The notes under the pieces: generated by a model | Told to the model about the DNA's origin: nothing | Databases searched by the model: none | Seen by the model: the letters and a program-made list of their open reading frames with translations, nothing else | Position numbers and translations under genes: made by a program | Source: JANNNF01 sp040385825 | GTDB lineage: Bacteria > Pseudomonadota > Alphaproteobacteria > Rhodobacterales > Rhodobacteraceae | Assembly: GCA_040385825.1 (NCBI GenBank) | Contig: JAZKGQ010000035.1 | Location: forward strand, 1 to 44,352 | DNA: 44,352 bases | Direction of reading: 5' to 3' | In this document: one piece after another, positions 33,554 to 41,692 of the stretch | How positions within the stretch are numbered: the stretch's first letter is position 1 | Layout of the letters: each line of letters begins with the position of its first letter

Positions 33554-34582
33554 TCACGGGAAGATCGGGGCCAGCATCAGCCCTTGGGTTTCGGGCAGGC
33601 CCAGCATCAGGTTGGCGTTCTGGATCGCTTGGCCGGACGAGCCTTTGGTCAGGTTGTCCAGCACCGCCACCACCACCGCGCGGCCGGCGATCCTGTCGCC
33701 GATCACGCCGATATGGCAGAAGTTCGACCCCGCGATGTCGCGGGTCGAGGGCAGGCTGCCAAAGGGCAGCACGCGCAGGAAGGGTTCAGTGGCATAGGCG
33801 GTGGCAAGGGTCTGATGCACGGTCGCCGCATCGCCCTTGACATAGACCGTCGCCAGAATGCCCCGGTTCATCGGCAAAAGATGCGGGGTGAACTGCACCT
33901 GCACCGGGCGGCCTGCGATCCTGGAAAACTCCTGATCAAACTCACCCAGATGCCGGTGCTTGCCCCCCGCCGAATAGGTGTGGGTGCCGCCGGACAATTC
34001 CGCGTGCAGCAGGTTTTCCTTGGCCGACCGCCCTGCCCCGCTGACGCCTGCCTTCAGGTCTATCAGGATGTCGTCCAGATCGATCACCCCGGCCGCGATC
34101 AGCGGGCGCAAGGCAAACTGCCCGGTCGCCGCGTTGCAGCCCGTTCCAGCGACCAGACGGGCCTTGGCAATGTCATCACGGTAGAACTCGGTCAGGCCAT
34201 ACACCGCCTCGGCCTGCAAATCCGGCGCGGTGTGGGGCTGGCCGTACCATCTGGCATATTCCGCCACATCGCGCAGACGGAAATCGGCGGAAAGATCGAC
34301 GATTTTCAAGGTCTTGGGCAGGGCTGACACCACGACTTGCGTGGTCGCATGCGGCAGCGCGCAGAAACACAGATCGACGCCCGAAAAATCGATCTCGTCG
34401 ATTTTCACCAGGGTCGGCAGATCCAGATGGCGCAGAAAGGGGAAGACATCGGCCATCGCCATGCCGGCCTTGCGGTCTGCCGACAGCGCCACGATCCGCA
34501 TGCCCGGATGGGTGGCGATCAGGCGCACCAACTCGGCCCCCGTATACCCGGACGCGCCCAGAATGGCGATGCGTTGTGTCAT
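33554..34582 (-). CDS. argC: N-acetyl-gamma-glutamyl-phosphate reductase
   Basis: A 342-residue ArgC for the third step of arginine synthesis. Rossmann motif ILGASGYTGAELVRL at the N-terminus, LPHATTQVVV, and the active-site Cys in VAGTGCNAATGQF (about residue 145). Most ArgC proteins have NPGCYPT there; GTGCNAATG is, as far as I recall, the usual Rhodobacterales form, which resembles the LysY-type reductases. GVSGAGRSAKENLL, SAGGKHRHLGEFDQE and TPHLLPMNRGI are canonical. The start is the ATG at 34582. Confidence 0.93.
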   Translation of the reverse strand: MTQRIAILGASGYTGAELVRLIATHPGMRIVALSADRKAGMAMADVFPFLRHLDLPTLVKIDEIDFSGVDLCFCALPHATTQVVVSALPKTLKIVDLSADFRLRDVAEYARWYGQPHTAPDLQAEAVYGLTEFYRDDIAKARLVAGTGCNAATGQFALRPLIAAGVIDLDDILIDLKAGVSGAGRSAKENLLHAELSGGTHTYSAGGKHRHLGEFDQEFSRIAGRPVQVQFTPHLLPMNRGILATVYVKGDAATVHQTLATAYATEPFLRVLPFGSLPSTRDIAGSNFCHIGVIGDRIAGRAVVVAVLDNLTKGSSGQAIQNANLMLGLPETQGLMLAPIFP

Positions 34583-34658
34583 GGCAAACCTCGTGGCGAT
34601 AGGATCGGGGCGAGTGATGCGACCAGCGGCTTTGCGATGCAAGCGAAATTCGCGGGGG

Positions 34659-35531
34659 TCACGCAGGCGTGGGGTTGTGCCGCAGGGTCCACAGGAAATG
34701 CAGCCCTGCCGCCCCCAGAATGATCGCCCCGCCGATCAGGGTGGCCAGGGGCGGCACCTCGCCCAATACCACGAACACCCACAGCGGCGCGAAGGCAGCG
34801 ATCAGGATGCCCAAAAGCCCGGCCTGTGCGGCAGCAATGCGGGAAATCGCGCTGTAGATCAGCATGTTGCCCAGACCCAGTTGAACGAACCCCAAGGCCG
34901 CCAGCACCGACCAGTCCCCCGCCCCCTGCATGCGCCAAAAGTCGGAAAACGGCCAGGCGATCACGCCGCTGGCCAGCACGGTCATGGTGATCAGGGGCAG
35001 CACGTCGATATCGGGCGTGCGGCGCATCATCAGGACCAGAGCGCCATAGGACAGCACCACCGCCACCGCCAGCAGATTGCCCAGCATGCCGCCCGCCTGC
35101 GCCGACCCCAGCATCATCACCGCGATGCCCGCAAACCCCGCGACCGAGGCCAGCAGGGTGGCGCCGTCCAGACGTTCACCCAAGACAACCCGCGCCATCA
35201 CGGCGGCCACGAAAGGCGCGGTGGCAAAGATCATGAAGAAATTGGCAACCGCGGTGAATTTCAGGCTCAGCACATTCATCACCATGGCCGAGGCGTTCAA
35301 GCCCACGAACACCGCCCCCCACAGACCCAGCCCGAGGATAGAGGCCCCCACCCGGCCCCGGTCGCGGATCACCAGCACCCCGAACAGCAGCGCAAAGGCA
35401 AAGAACCCGCGCCCCGAGGCGGTGGTGAAACCGTCCACCTGCAACAGGCGGGTGAACAGGCCCGACGTGCTGTCGACCGCCGCCCCCGCGATCAGCAACA
35501 GCAGGCCAAGGGTCTGGGGGCGAAGGGACAT
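34659..35531 (-). CDS. DMT-superfamily (EamA) transporter
   Basis: A 290-residue protein with about ten transmembrane segments forming two EamA repeats. The second repeat ends with a typical LGNMLIYSAISRIAAAQAGLLG and APLWVFVVLGEVPP pattern. The substrate is unknown; DMT transporters commonly export metabolites or amino acids. The ATG at 35531 gives MSLRPQTLG. It lies 60 bases downstream of a half-size EamA gene on the same strand. Confidence 0.88.
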   Translation of the reverse strand: MSLRPQTLGLLLLIAGAAVDSTSGLFTRLLQVDGFTTASGRGFFAFALLFGVLVIRDRGRVGASILGLGLWGAVFVGLNASAMVMNVLSLKFTAVANFFMIFATAPFVAAVMARVVLGERLDGATLLASVAGFAGIAVMMLGSAQAGGMLGNLLAVAVVLSYGALVLMMRRTPDIDVLPLITMTVLASGVIAWPFSDFWRMQGAGDWSVLAALGFVQLGLGNMLIYSAISRIAAAQAGLLGILIAAFAPLWVFVVLGEVPPLATLIGGAIILGAAGLHFLWTLRHNPTPA

Positions 35532-35591
35532 CGGGGGACTCGTGGGTTATGGGTGGCCCTTGCTACCCGAACCAGCGCCGATGGAAAGGGG

Positions 35592-36026
35592 CTATCGCAC
35601 CGCCACCAGCACCGCCCCCGCCGCAATCAGCGCGACGCCCAGCCAGTTGAGCGCGGCCAGCCGTTCGCCCAGAAACACCGCGCCGAAGATGGCGACCAGA
35701 ACCACGCTCAGCTTGTCCAGCGGCGCCACCTGCGACGCGTCGCCCAGTTTCAGCGCGCGGAAATAGCACAGCCACGACGCACCCGTCGCAAGGCCGGACA
35801 GGGTGAGGAACAGATAGCTGCGGGCAGAAATGCCGGACAGCGCCTGCCCTTGGCCGGTGGCGAACACGATCACCCCAAGCGCCGCCAGGACCACGATAGT
35901 CCGCAGGAAGGTGGCAAAGTCAGCGTTGATGCCGTCTATGCCCACCTTGGCGAAGATGGCGGTCAGCGCGGCAAAACTGGCCGACAGCAGCGCCCAGATC
36001 TGCCACGAGGTTGCAAAATCCTTCAT
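35592..36026 (-). CDS. Half-size EamA-family membrane protein
   Basis: A 144-residue, five-segment protein equal to one EamA repeat (KVGIDGINADFATFLRT and DASQVAPLDKLSVVLVAIFG, then a final AALNWLGVALIAAGAVLV). Members of this size are stand-alone small transporters of the COG2510 type that likely work as dimers. The ATG at 36026 is used because AGGGGG lies 6 bases upstream; a second ATG two codons earlier would abut the SD. It ends downstream of the efp terminator, so it is probably a separate unit. Confidence 0.82.
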   Translation of the reverse strand: MKDFATSWQIWALLSASFAALTAIFAKVGIDGINADFATFLRTIVVLAALGVIVFATGQGQALSGISARSYLFLTLSGLATGASWLCYFRALKLGDASQVAPLDKLSVVLVAIFGAVFLGERLAALNWLGVALIAAGAVLVAVR

Positions 36027-36092
36027 CGCCATCCCCCTGTTGCCGCTGTGCCAGCGTGACGTGCCGACAGGCTTCGCGCAAGGGGCGCAGCA

Positions 36093-36124
36093 AAAAGGGC
36101 GGCCCCGACCGGAACCGCCCTTTT
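36093..36124 (-). terminator. Rho-independent terminator of efp
   Basis: AAAAGGGCGG pairs with CCGCCCTTTT (perfect 10 bp) around a 12-base loop; on the minus strand the hairpin is followed by TTTTTGC. It begins 19 bases after the efp stop. Confidence 0.85.
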
Positions 36125-36142
36125 GCGCCGGTGGCAACAGGA

Positions 36143-36709
36143 TCAGTCCTGCGCGCGGCCCTGATAGGCGTAGTCTTCGGTGTTGATCACAATGCGGGCA
36201 CCGGGGCCGATATGCGGTGGCACCATCACGCGGATGCCGTTGGAACAGATCGCAGGCTTGTAGGACGACGAGGCCGTCTGCCCCTTTACCACAGGTTCGG
36301 TTTCGGTGATTTCCACCGTCACGCGCTGCGGCAGTTCCATCGCGATCGCCACACCGTCATAGGTTTTCAGGAACACCTTGATGCCGTCGGTCAGAAACGC
36401 CTTGTCGTCGCCGACCACATCGGGATGCACTGCGAATTGTTCGTAGGTGGTGGGTTCCATGAAATGAAAGCCCTCGCCGTCTTCATAGAGGAAATCATAC
36501 TCGCGGTCATCGACATTGGCCTTTTCCACCATCTCGGTGGTGCGCCAGCGTTCGGCCACCTTCACCCCGTCCGATATGCGCCGCATGTCGACCGAAGTGG
36601 TCGGCGTGCCCTTGCCGGGGTGGAAGTTTTCAGATTTCAGAACGGCATAAAGCTTGCCGTCCATCTCGACGACATTTCCTTTGCGCAAGGACGAGGCGAT
36701 GACTTTCAA
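36143..36709 (-). CDS. efp: Elongation factor P
   Basis: A 188-residue EF-P (the same length as E. coli) that relieves ribosome stalling at polyproline. The three-barrel fold is clear: residues 1-12 KVIASSLRKGN, the modified-lysine loop FHPGKGTPTT with Lys at about 33, and TETEPVVKGQTASSSYKPA leading to MVPPHIGPG. The only sensible start is TTG at 36709; AAGGA lies about 9 bases upstream. It is divergent from epmA, the gene whose product lysylates this lysine. Confidence 0.94.
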   Translation of the reverse strand: MKVIASSLRKGNVVEMDGKLYAVLKSENFHPGKGTPTTSVDMRRISDGVKVAERWRTTEMVEKANVDDREYDFLYEDGEGFHFMEPTTYEQFAVHPDVVGDDKAFLTDGIKVFLKTYDGVAIAMELPQRVTVEITETEPVVKGQTASSSYKPAICSNGIRVMVPPHIGPGARIVINTEDYAYQGRAQD

Positions 36710-36797
36710 GAGGATGGTTCCTTGTTCTTGGGCGGCGGCCCGGCTAGGGCTGCTGCATATCGGGGTGGCCTTACCCCATCTGCATGGAAATCTCCAG

Positions 36798-37844
36798 ATG
36801 AAAGCCGACGATGCCTTCGCGTGGTGGCAGCCGCGCAATCACGAAACCCGCCGCCCCGTGCTGCTGGCCCGCAACCGGGTGCAGGCGGCCTTCCGGGGCT
36901 GGCTGGCCGAGCAGGAGTTTACCGAGGTGGACCCGGTCTGCCTGCAAGTGTCACCGGGCAACGAGGCGCATCTGCATGGCTTTGCAACCGATGCCATCGG
37001 CAATGACGGGGTGGCGCGGTCCATGTATCTGGCGACCAGCCCGGAATTTGCGATGAAAAAGCTGCTGGCCGCGGGAGAAACCCGGATTGCCGCCTTCGCC
37101 CATGTCTTTCGCAACCGCGAACGCGGGGCCTTGCACAGTCCCGAGTTCACCATGCTGGAATGGTACCGGGTGGGGCAGGATTATGCGGTGCTGATGCAGG
37201 ATGTGGCGGCGTTCCTGCGGCTGGCCTGTACTGCCGCGGGGTCTGCGGTTTTGCGATACCGCGACAAGGTTTGTGATCCGTTCCAGGCCTTTGAACGGCT
37301 GTCGGTGGCCGAGGCTTTTGCGACCCATGCCGGGATCGACCTGCTGGCGACCTGCCTGCCGGGGGGGCAGACGGACCGTGACGGGTTGGCCGCACAGGCC
37401 ATGGCGGCGGGCGTTCGGGTGGCGGGGGATGACACCTGGTCGGACATCCTGTCGCGGGTGCTGGGCGAGCGGGTGGAACCCCATCTGGGGCTGGGGCGCG
37501 TCACCATGCTGGACCGCTACCCCGCCGCCGAGGCCGCCCTTGCCCGCCCTGCGCCGGATGACGCCCGCGTGGCGGAACGGTTCGAGGTTTATGCCTGCGG
37601 GGTGGAACTGGCCAATGGTTTTGGCGAATTGACCAACCCGGTGGAACAACGCCGCCGTTTCGGGTTGGAGATGGCCGAAAAGCTGCGGGTTTACGGCGAG
37701 AGTTACCCGCTGGACGAAGATTTCCTTGCCGCCTTGGCCCTGATGCCAGCGGCGAGTGGGATTGCCATGGGCTTTGACCGGGTGGTGATGCTGGCGACGG
37801 GGGCACCGAGGATCGACGATGTGATCTGGGCGCCGGTGGCCTGA
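36798..37844 (+). CDS. epmA: EF-P (R)-beta-lysine ligase EpmA (GenX/PoxA)
   Basis: A 348-residue class II tRNA-synthetase paralogue without an anticodon-binding domain. It has motif 2 VFRNRERGALHSPEFTMLEW (about residue 105), ANGFGELTNPVEQRRRF and motif 3 GIAMGFDRVVML (about residue 323). EpmA attaches beta-lysine to the conserved lysine of EF-P. It is divergent from efp, with only 88 bases between the two starts, which strongly supports the pairing. The aminomutase EpmB that makes the beta-lysine is not in this window. Confidence 0.95.
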   Translation: MKADDAFAWWQPRNHETRRPVLLARNRVQAAFRGWLAEQEFTEVDPVCLQVSPGNEAHLHGFATDAIGNDGVARSMYLATSPEFAMKKLLAAGETRIAAFAHVFRNRERGALHSPEFTMLEWYRVGQDYAVLMQDVAAFLRLACTAAGSAVLRYRDKVCDPFQAFERLSVAEAFATHAGIDLLATCLPGGQTDRDGLAAQAMAAGVRVAGDDTWSDILSRVLGERVEPHLGLGRVTMLDRYPAAEAALARPAPDDARVAERFEVYACGVELANGFGELTNPVEQRRRFGLEMAEKLRVYGESYPLDEDFLAALALMPAASGIAMGFDRVVMLATGAPRIDDVIWAPVA

Positions 37845-37888
37845 GGTGGTTCGGGATCGGGGTTCTTCGCAGTCAGGGCGGTTCGGGG

Positions 37889-38632
37889 TCAGGGCGCCAG
37901 TTCCCCGGCCTCTATCCGAAACGGCAGACTGTTTTCGCGGGGCGGCAGCGGGCAGATGGCAAAGTCGGTGAACCCGCAGGGCGGGGTGAAGGCGCGGTTG
38001 AAATCGAGGGTGATCTCATGCTCGGTCACATCCTCGCCGATCAGAAAGCGCGAGGCGGCATAGGTTTCAATCCCGCTGGTGCGGTCGCGGATCACGAACA
38101 TCGGCTTGCCCGCCTTCCAATGGGTGGCAAGCAGGGTGACGGTCTGGCCTTGATGGGTGAAACTGGCGGTGTGGGTCAGCGAGACAGTGGTGGCGCCTGC
38201 GCCCTTCTGGTCGATGGTCCGGGATTGCGGGGCATCCAGCGCCTGCCATCTGGCCCGGATGATCCAGTCAGGGTTGGTCGGGAAATAGCGCAAGGTCACC
38301 TCGCGCGGCAAAGTCAGATCGCGCACCCGCAGCGCGGGCTGGCCGTCAACGCCATGAATCTCCAGCAGGAACGGCGGCACGGTCAGTTGCGGCGGGGTGT
38401 CGGGGCGGGGGATGAAGGGGTGGGTGCCAGAGGCGGTTTCAAAGCTGTAGCCCTCTTGGCTTGGCACAAGCCGCCCCAGATGGTCCGGGCCAGACGGCAG
38501 CCGGATGTCGCCTTGCGCGCCCACGGTCTGCACGCCCATGCCAATCTCGATCCGGGCCACAAGGTTCAGCCAGCCATCGGTCGCGGTCAGGGCGGCAAGG
38601 CGGGCCGCGCGGTGGTCTGAAAGGGGCAGCAT
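37889..38632 (-). CDS. DUF1684 protein
   Basis: A 247-residue soluble protein. The C-terminal block DFNRAFTPPCGFTDFAIC and LPPRENSLPFRIEAGE is the hallmark of DUF1684; a central domain has FPTNPDWIIRARW and an FVIRDRTSG-like strand. No catalytic function is established for the family. The ATG at 38632 gives MLPLSDHRAARLAAL. It converges with epmA and is isolated from murI by the paired palindromic repeat. Confidence 0.88.
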   Translation of the reverse strand: MLPLSDHRAARLAALTATDGWLNLVARIEIGMGVQTVGAQGDIRLPSGPDHLGRLVPSQEGYSFETASGTHPFIPRPDTPPQLTVPPFLLEIHGVDGQPALRVRDLTLPREVTLRYFPTNPDWIIRARWQALDAPQSRTIDQKGAGATTVSLTHTASFTHQGQTVTLLATHWKAGKPMFVIRDRTSGIETYAASRFLIGEDVTEHEITLDFNRAFTPPCGFTDFAICPLPPRENSLPFRIEAGELAP

Positions 38633-38664
38633 TGGCGGGGGCTTTCGGGTGCGGGGCGGTTTCA

Positions 38665-38719
38665 GGGATGGGCGCAATCGCCCATCCTACGGGCGTAGGA
38701 TGGGCAATTTGCCCATCCC
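38665..38719. repeat. Paired copies of the dispersed palindromic repeat (head to head)
   Basis: Unit 1: GGATGGGCG-CAAT-CGCCCATCC then TAC (38666-38690). Unit 2: GTA then GGATGGGCA-ATT-TGCCCATCC (38695-38718). The units share the GGATGGGC...GCCCATCCTACG pattern of 4722-4745. Their CCTAC/GTAGG ends also pair, so the whole forms a nested palindrome with about 24-base arms. It lies between the DUF1684 gene and the end of murI. Confidence 0.85.
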
Positions 38720-38723
38720 CCGA

Positions 38724-39536
38724 TCACGCGGCCTCAAACGCCACGCGTTTGCGCAGGAATTGCGTGGCCTTGCTGGACACCGACACCGGATCGCCGGTTG
38801 TGAGGAACCTGGACTGCCTGCCCTGCCCCAGCATTTCAGGCCGGCGGGTCAGATAGTCGGACAGGCTTTCGGCGACCAGCGAGGCCTGGGAATAGACCTT
38901 CACCTCTGGTCCCAAAGCCTCCTGGAACACGGCCTGCATCAGGGGGTAATGGGTGCAGCCCAGGATGGCGGCCTGCGGATGCGGCATCCGGCGTTTCAGC
39001 GCCTCGACATGGCTGCGCACCAGCGCCTCGGCCAGAATCTCGTCGCCCTGTTCGATCGCATCGACCACGCCGCCGCAGGGTTGCGCCTCGACATCCACGC
39101 CGATGGCGCGGAAGGCCAGTTCGCGCTGGAAGGCGCGGCTGGCGACCGTGGCGGGGGTGGCGAACAGCGCCACATGTTTCACCGCCACCTCGCGCGGGGG
39201 CGAGTTGTCGCCCCATTGCCGTTCGGTCAGCGCCTCGATCAGCGGGACGAACACGCCCAGTACCCGTTTGTCGCGCGGCACCCAGGTTTCCTGCATCCGC
39301 TTCAGCGCCGCGGCTGACGCCGTGTTGCAGGCCAGGATCACCAGATCGCAGCCTTCGTCCCACAGCCGTTCCGTGGCCGCCGTGGTCAGGTTGAAGATGT
39401 CGTCATGCGTGCGCACACCGTAGGGCGCATGGGCGTTGTCGCCCAGATAGACGAAGGGCACCTCTGGCAGACGCCGCGCCACTGCATCCAGCACGGTCAG
39501 ACCCCCGATGCCGGAATCGAAAATGCCCACTGCCAT
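38724..39536 (-). CDS. murI: Glutamate racemase
   Basis: A 270-residue racemase that makes D-glutamate for peptidoglycan. FDSGIGGLTVLDAV at the N-terminus; the two catalytic cysteines are in VILACNTASAAAL (about residue 72) and AILGCTHYPLMQA (about residue 184). YLGDNAHAPYG is typical. The start is the ATG at 39536. It ends close to the paired repeat. It lies 13 bases after the acyltransferase gene and is probably co-transcribed with it. Confidence 0.95.
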   Translation of the reverse strand: MAVGIFDSGIGGLTVLDAVARRLPEVPFVYLGDNAHAPYGVRTHDDIFNLTTAATERLWDEGCDLVILACNTASAAALKRMQETWVPRDKRVLGVFVPLIEALTERQWGDNSPPREVAVKHVALFATPATVASRAFQRELAFRAIGVDVEAQPCGGVVDAIEQGDEILAEALVRSHVEALKRRMPHPQAAILGCTHYPLMQAVFQEALGPEVKVYSQASLVAESLSDYLTRRPEMLGQGRQSRFLTTGDPVSVSSKATQFLRKRVAFEAA

Positions 39537-39549
39537 ATCTGCCCCCCGT

Positions 39550-40443
39550 TTACTGGCGCTTATACTTCGCCTCGAATTCATAGCCCAGATCATAGGACGG
39601 GCTGGGGTTTGGCGAAAGGGCATAGGTGGCCCGGCGCAGGAAATCCATCAGGGCGGTTGGGTCGGATTGCAGCGGACCCAGGGTAGCAGCCGGGAGGGGG
39701 GCGCCGATGGTGACGCGCACGGCATGGTCGGTGCGGGCGCGGAATTCCTTGATCAGCAGACCAAGGCGCAAGGAATAATGCAGATGCGAGGCGATCTGGA
39801 ACAGGCGCGAGTTGTGGCCGTGAAAGAACACCGGCACCACGGTCGCCCCAGATCTGGCGATCATCCTGGCGGTGAAATTGCGCCAGCCGGGGTCCATCGG
39901 CGCGGAAAACGGCCTGGCGGCGGTCGACACCGTGCCGCCCGGAAACACGCCTATGGCCCCGCCATCCGACAGGTACTGCAAGGCGGTGGCGCGGGTGTCC
40001 AGGTTCTGGCGGACGGCTTCCTTGGTTTCATCAAAGGAAATCGGCAGCACGACGCGGTTCAGATCCTGTGCGCGCAGAAACACCGAATTGGCAAGGATGC
40101 GGAAATCACCCCGCACGGCATCCAGCAGATGGCCCATCATCAGCCCGTCCAGAATGCCGTAGGGGTGGTTGGCGATCAGCACCAGCGGGCCGGTGGCGGG
40201 GATGTCGGCCAAGGCCCCGGCGGCCACATCCAGCGTCAGGCCGTACCGGTCGGGGATCACCTGCCAGAAGCTGCGCCCCTGCGCCACCTCGGCCTCGTAC
40301 CCCGCCGCCCGGCGGATCAGCGACAGCCGCCCGGTGGCGTTTTCCAGCACGCGGATCACCGCACGCGCCGGGCGCGACCGGGCCGAAGAGGCGTAGGAAA
40401 TGTCGCGGGTACTGTCGGCGCGGGTGGGCAGGGCAAGAGGCAT
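39550..40443 (-). CDS. Lysophospholipid acyltransferase (PlsC-like, HX5D form)
   Basis: A 297-residue membrane-associated acyltransferase. The motif-I block is LIANHPYGILDGLMMG, with five residues between His and Asp, the variant seen in the ACT14924/OlsA-hemolysin branch rather than the HX4D of PlsC. Motif III is GVFPGGTVSTA and motif IV is VVPVFFHGHN. It acylates a lyso-lipid; lyso-ornithine lipid and lyso-phosphatidate are both possible substrates. The start is the ATG at 40443. A divergent LysR gene starts 209 bases away. Confidence 0.85.
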   Translation of the reverse strand: MPLALPTRADSTRDISYASSARSRPARAVIRVLENATGRLSLIRRAAGYEAEVAQGRSFWQVIPDRYGLTLDVAAGALADIPATGPLVLIANHPYGILDGLMMGHLLDAVRGDFRILANSVFLRAQDLNRVVLPISFDETKEAVRQNLDTRATALQYLSDGGAIGVFPGGTVSTAARPFSAPMDPGWRNFTARMIARSGATVVPVFFHGHNSRLFQIASHLHYSLRLGLLIKEFRARTDHAVRVTIGAPLPAATLGPLQSDPTALMDFLRRATYALSPNPSPSYDLGYEFEAKYKRQ

Positions 40444-40652
40444 GGCCGATCCTGAAGGCTGTGGCGGGCACAAGCGGGGCGCAGGCCGCGCGGGAGACAC
40501 TGTGCCAAGGGCCTGTGACAGCAGAATGACACAAGGCCCCCTCGCCCAAGCGCACCCATGGGGGGAAAGTTTCGCCAATCGTGACATTTGCGCGCAAGTC
40601 TTGTTCCTGTTCCGGCCGATGTCGTGGTAGGGTCCGCGCGGCAAAGACGGAT

Positions 40653-41552
40653 ATGGTGATGGACTGGGACAAGCTACGGATTTTTCACGCGGTGGCCGAC
40701 AAGGGCAGCCTGACCCATGCGGGCGAGGTGTTGCACCTGTCGCAATCGGCGGTCAGCCGCCAGATCCGGGCGCTGGAAGAATCCCTCAGCGTCACGCTGT
40801 TTCACCGCCATGCGCGCGGGTTGATCCTGACCGAACAGGGCGAATTGCTGTTTGACGCGACGCAGGCCATGGTCAAGCGGCTGGACGCCACCGCCGCCCG
40901 CATCCGCGATTCAGAGGATGAGGTGTTCGGGGAATTGCGGGTGACCACCACCACCGGCTTTGGCACCATGTGGCTGGCCCCGCGTCTGGCCAAGCTCTAT
41001 CAGAAATACCCCAGCCTGAAGATCGACCTGATGCTGGAGGAACGCGTGCTGGACCTGCCGATGCGCGAGGCCGACGTGGCGATCCGCATGAAGGAACCCA
41101 GTCAGGCCGACCTGATCCGCAAGCGGTTGATGAACATAAAGATGCGGCTCTATGCGTCGCCCGAATACCTGGCCGAACATGGCACGCCGGTTGCGATGGA
41201 AGACTTCACCCAGCACCGGCTGATCTGCCAGCACGCGGGCACAAGCCAGGTGGCGGCGGGTGCCCTGCTGGTGGCCGAGTTGATGAGCCATGACATTCCG
41301 TCCACCCTGACGGTGAACAACTATTTCGGGGTGTTGCAAGGCGTGCTGAACCATCTGGGCATCGGGGTTCTGCCCGATTACATCACCGAGGATTTCCCAA
41401 ATCTGGTGCGGGTGCTGCCCGATACCGAAAGCGCCGAAGTGCCGGTGTTTCTGGCCTACCCCGAGGAATTGCGCCACTCAAAACGGGTCGGCGCGTTTCG
41501 GGATTTCGTGACGGACGAGATCATGACCTACCGCAAACGGCAGCAAGTTTAG
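40653..41552 (+). CDS. LysR-family regulator of the LsrB/VtlR type
   Basis: A 299-residue LysR protein. The N-terminal sequence MDWDKLRIFHAVADKGSL and LHLSQSAVSRQIRALEE, then LFHRHARGLILTEQGELL, is very close in pattern to rhizobial LsrB and Brucella/Agrobacterium VtlR. Those regulators control AbcR-type sRNAs encoded next to them and cell-envelope genes. The effector domain (about 95-299) is complete. ATGs at 40653 and 40659 are alternative starts; the second gives the canonical MDWDKL. A small-RNA candidate follows 140 bases downstream. Confidence 0.85.
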   Translation: MVMDWDKLRIFHAVADKGSLTHAGEVLHLSQSAVSRQIRALEESLSVTLFHRHARGLILTEQGELLFDATQAMVKRLDATAARIRDSEDEVFGELRVTTTTGFGTMWLAPRLAKLYQKYPSLKIDLMLEERVLDLPMREADVAIRMKEPSQADLIRKRLMNIKMRLYASPEYLAEHGTPVAMEDFTQHRLICQHAGTSQVAAGALLVAELMSHDIPSTLTVNNYFGVLQGVLNHLGIGVLPDYITEDFPNLVRVLPDTESAEVPVFLAYPEELRHSKRVGAFRDFVTDEIMTYRKRQQV

Positions 41553-41605
41553 GCATTTTTCCCGAATCGCCCAAAAACACGGCAACCCACCCAAACTAAC
41601 GGCAA

Positions 41606-41642
41606 AGCCATGCACCGCGCGCATGGCTGCCATGACGCGCGG
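41606..41642. repeat. Two mutually exclusive hairpins downstream of the LysR gene
   Basis: Hairpin A: AGCCATGC (41606-41613) with GCATGGCT (41621-41628), 7-base loop. Hairpin B: CCGCGCGCATGG (41615-41626) with CCATG-A-CGCGCGG (41630-41642), one bulged A. They share bases 41615-41628, so only one can form at a time. B is the more stable by inspection. B is followed by TTGGCTTGATT, not a strong T-run. Confidence 0.7.
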
Positions 41643-41657
41643 TTGGCTTGATTGCAC

Positions 41658-41686
41658 TTGAAGGGAATCGCCCACACCCCTATCTC
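41658..41686 (+). promoter_or_regulatory. Promoter-like element of the sRNA candidate
   Basis: CTTGAAG (TTGAAG at 41658-41663), a spacer of 17 bases and TATCTC (41681-41686; CCTATCT if read with the RpoH-type -10). The -35 CTTGAA with a C-rich -10 resembles RpoHI/RpoHII promoters of Rhodobacter as well as sigma-70. A start near 41692-41694 would coincide with the 5' end of the predicted stem. Confidence 0.5.
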
Positions 41687-41692
41687 CCACCT

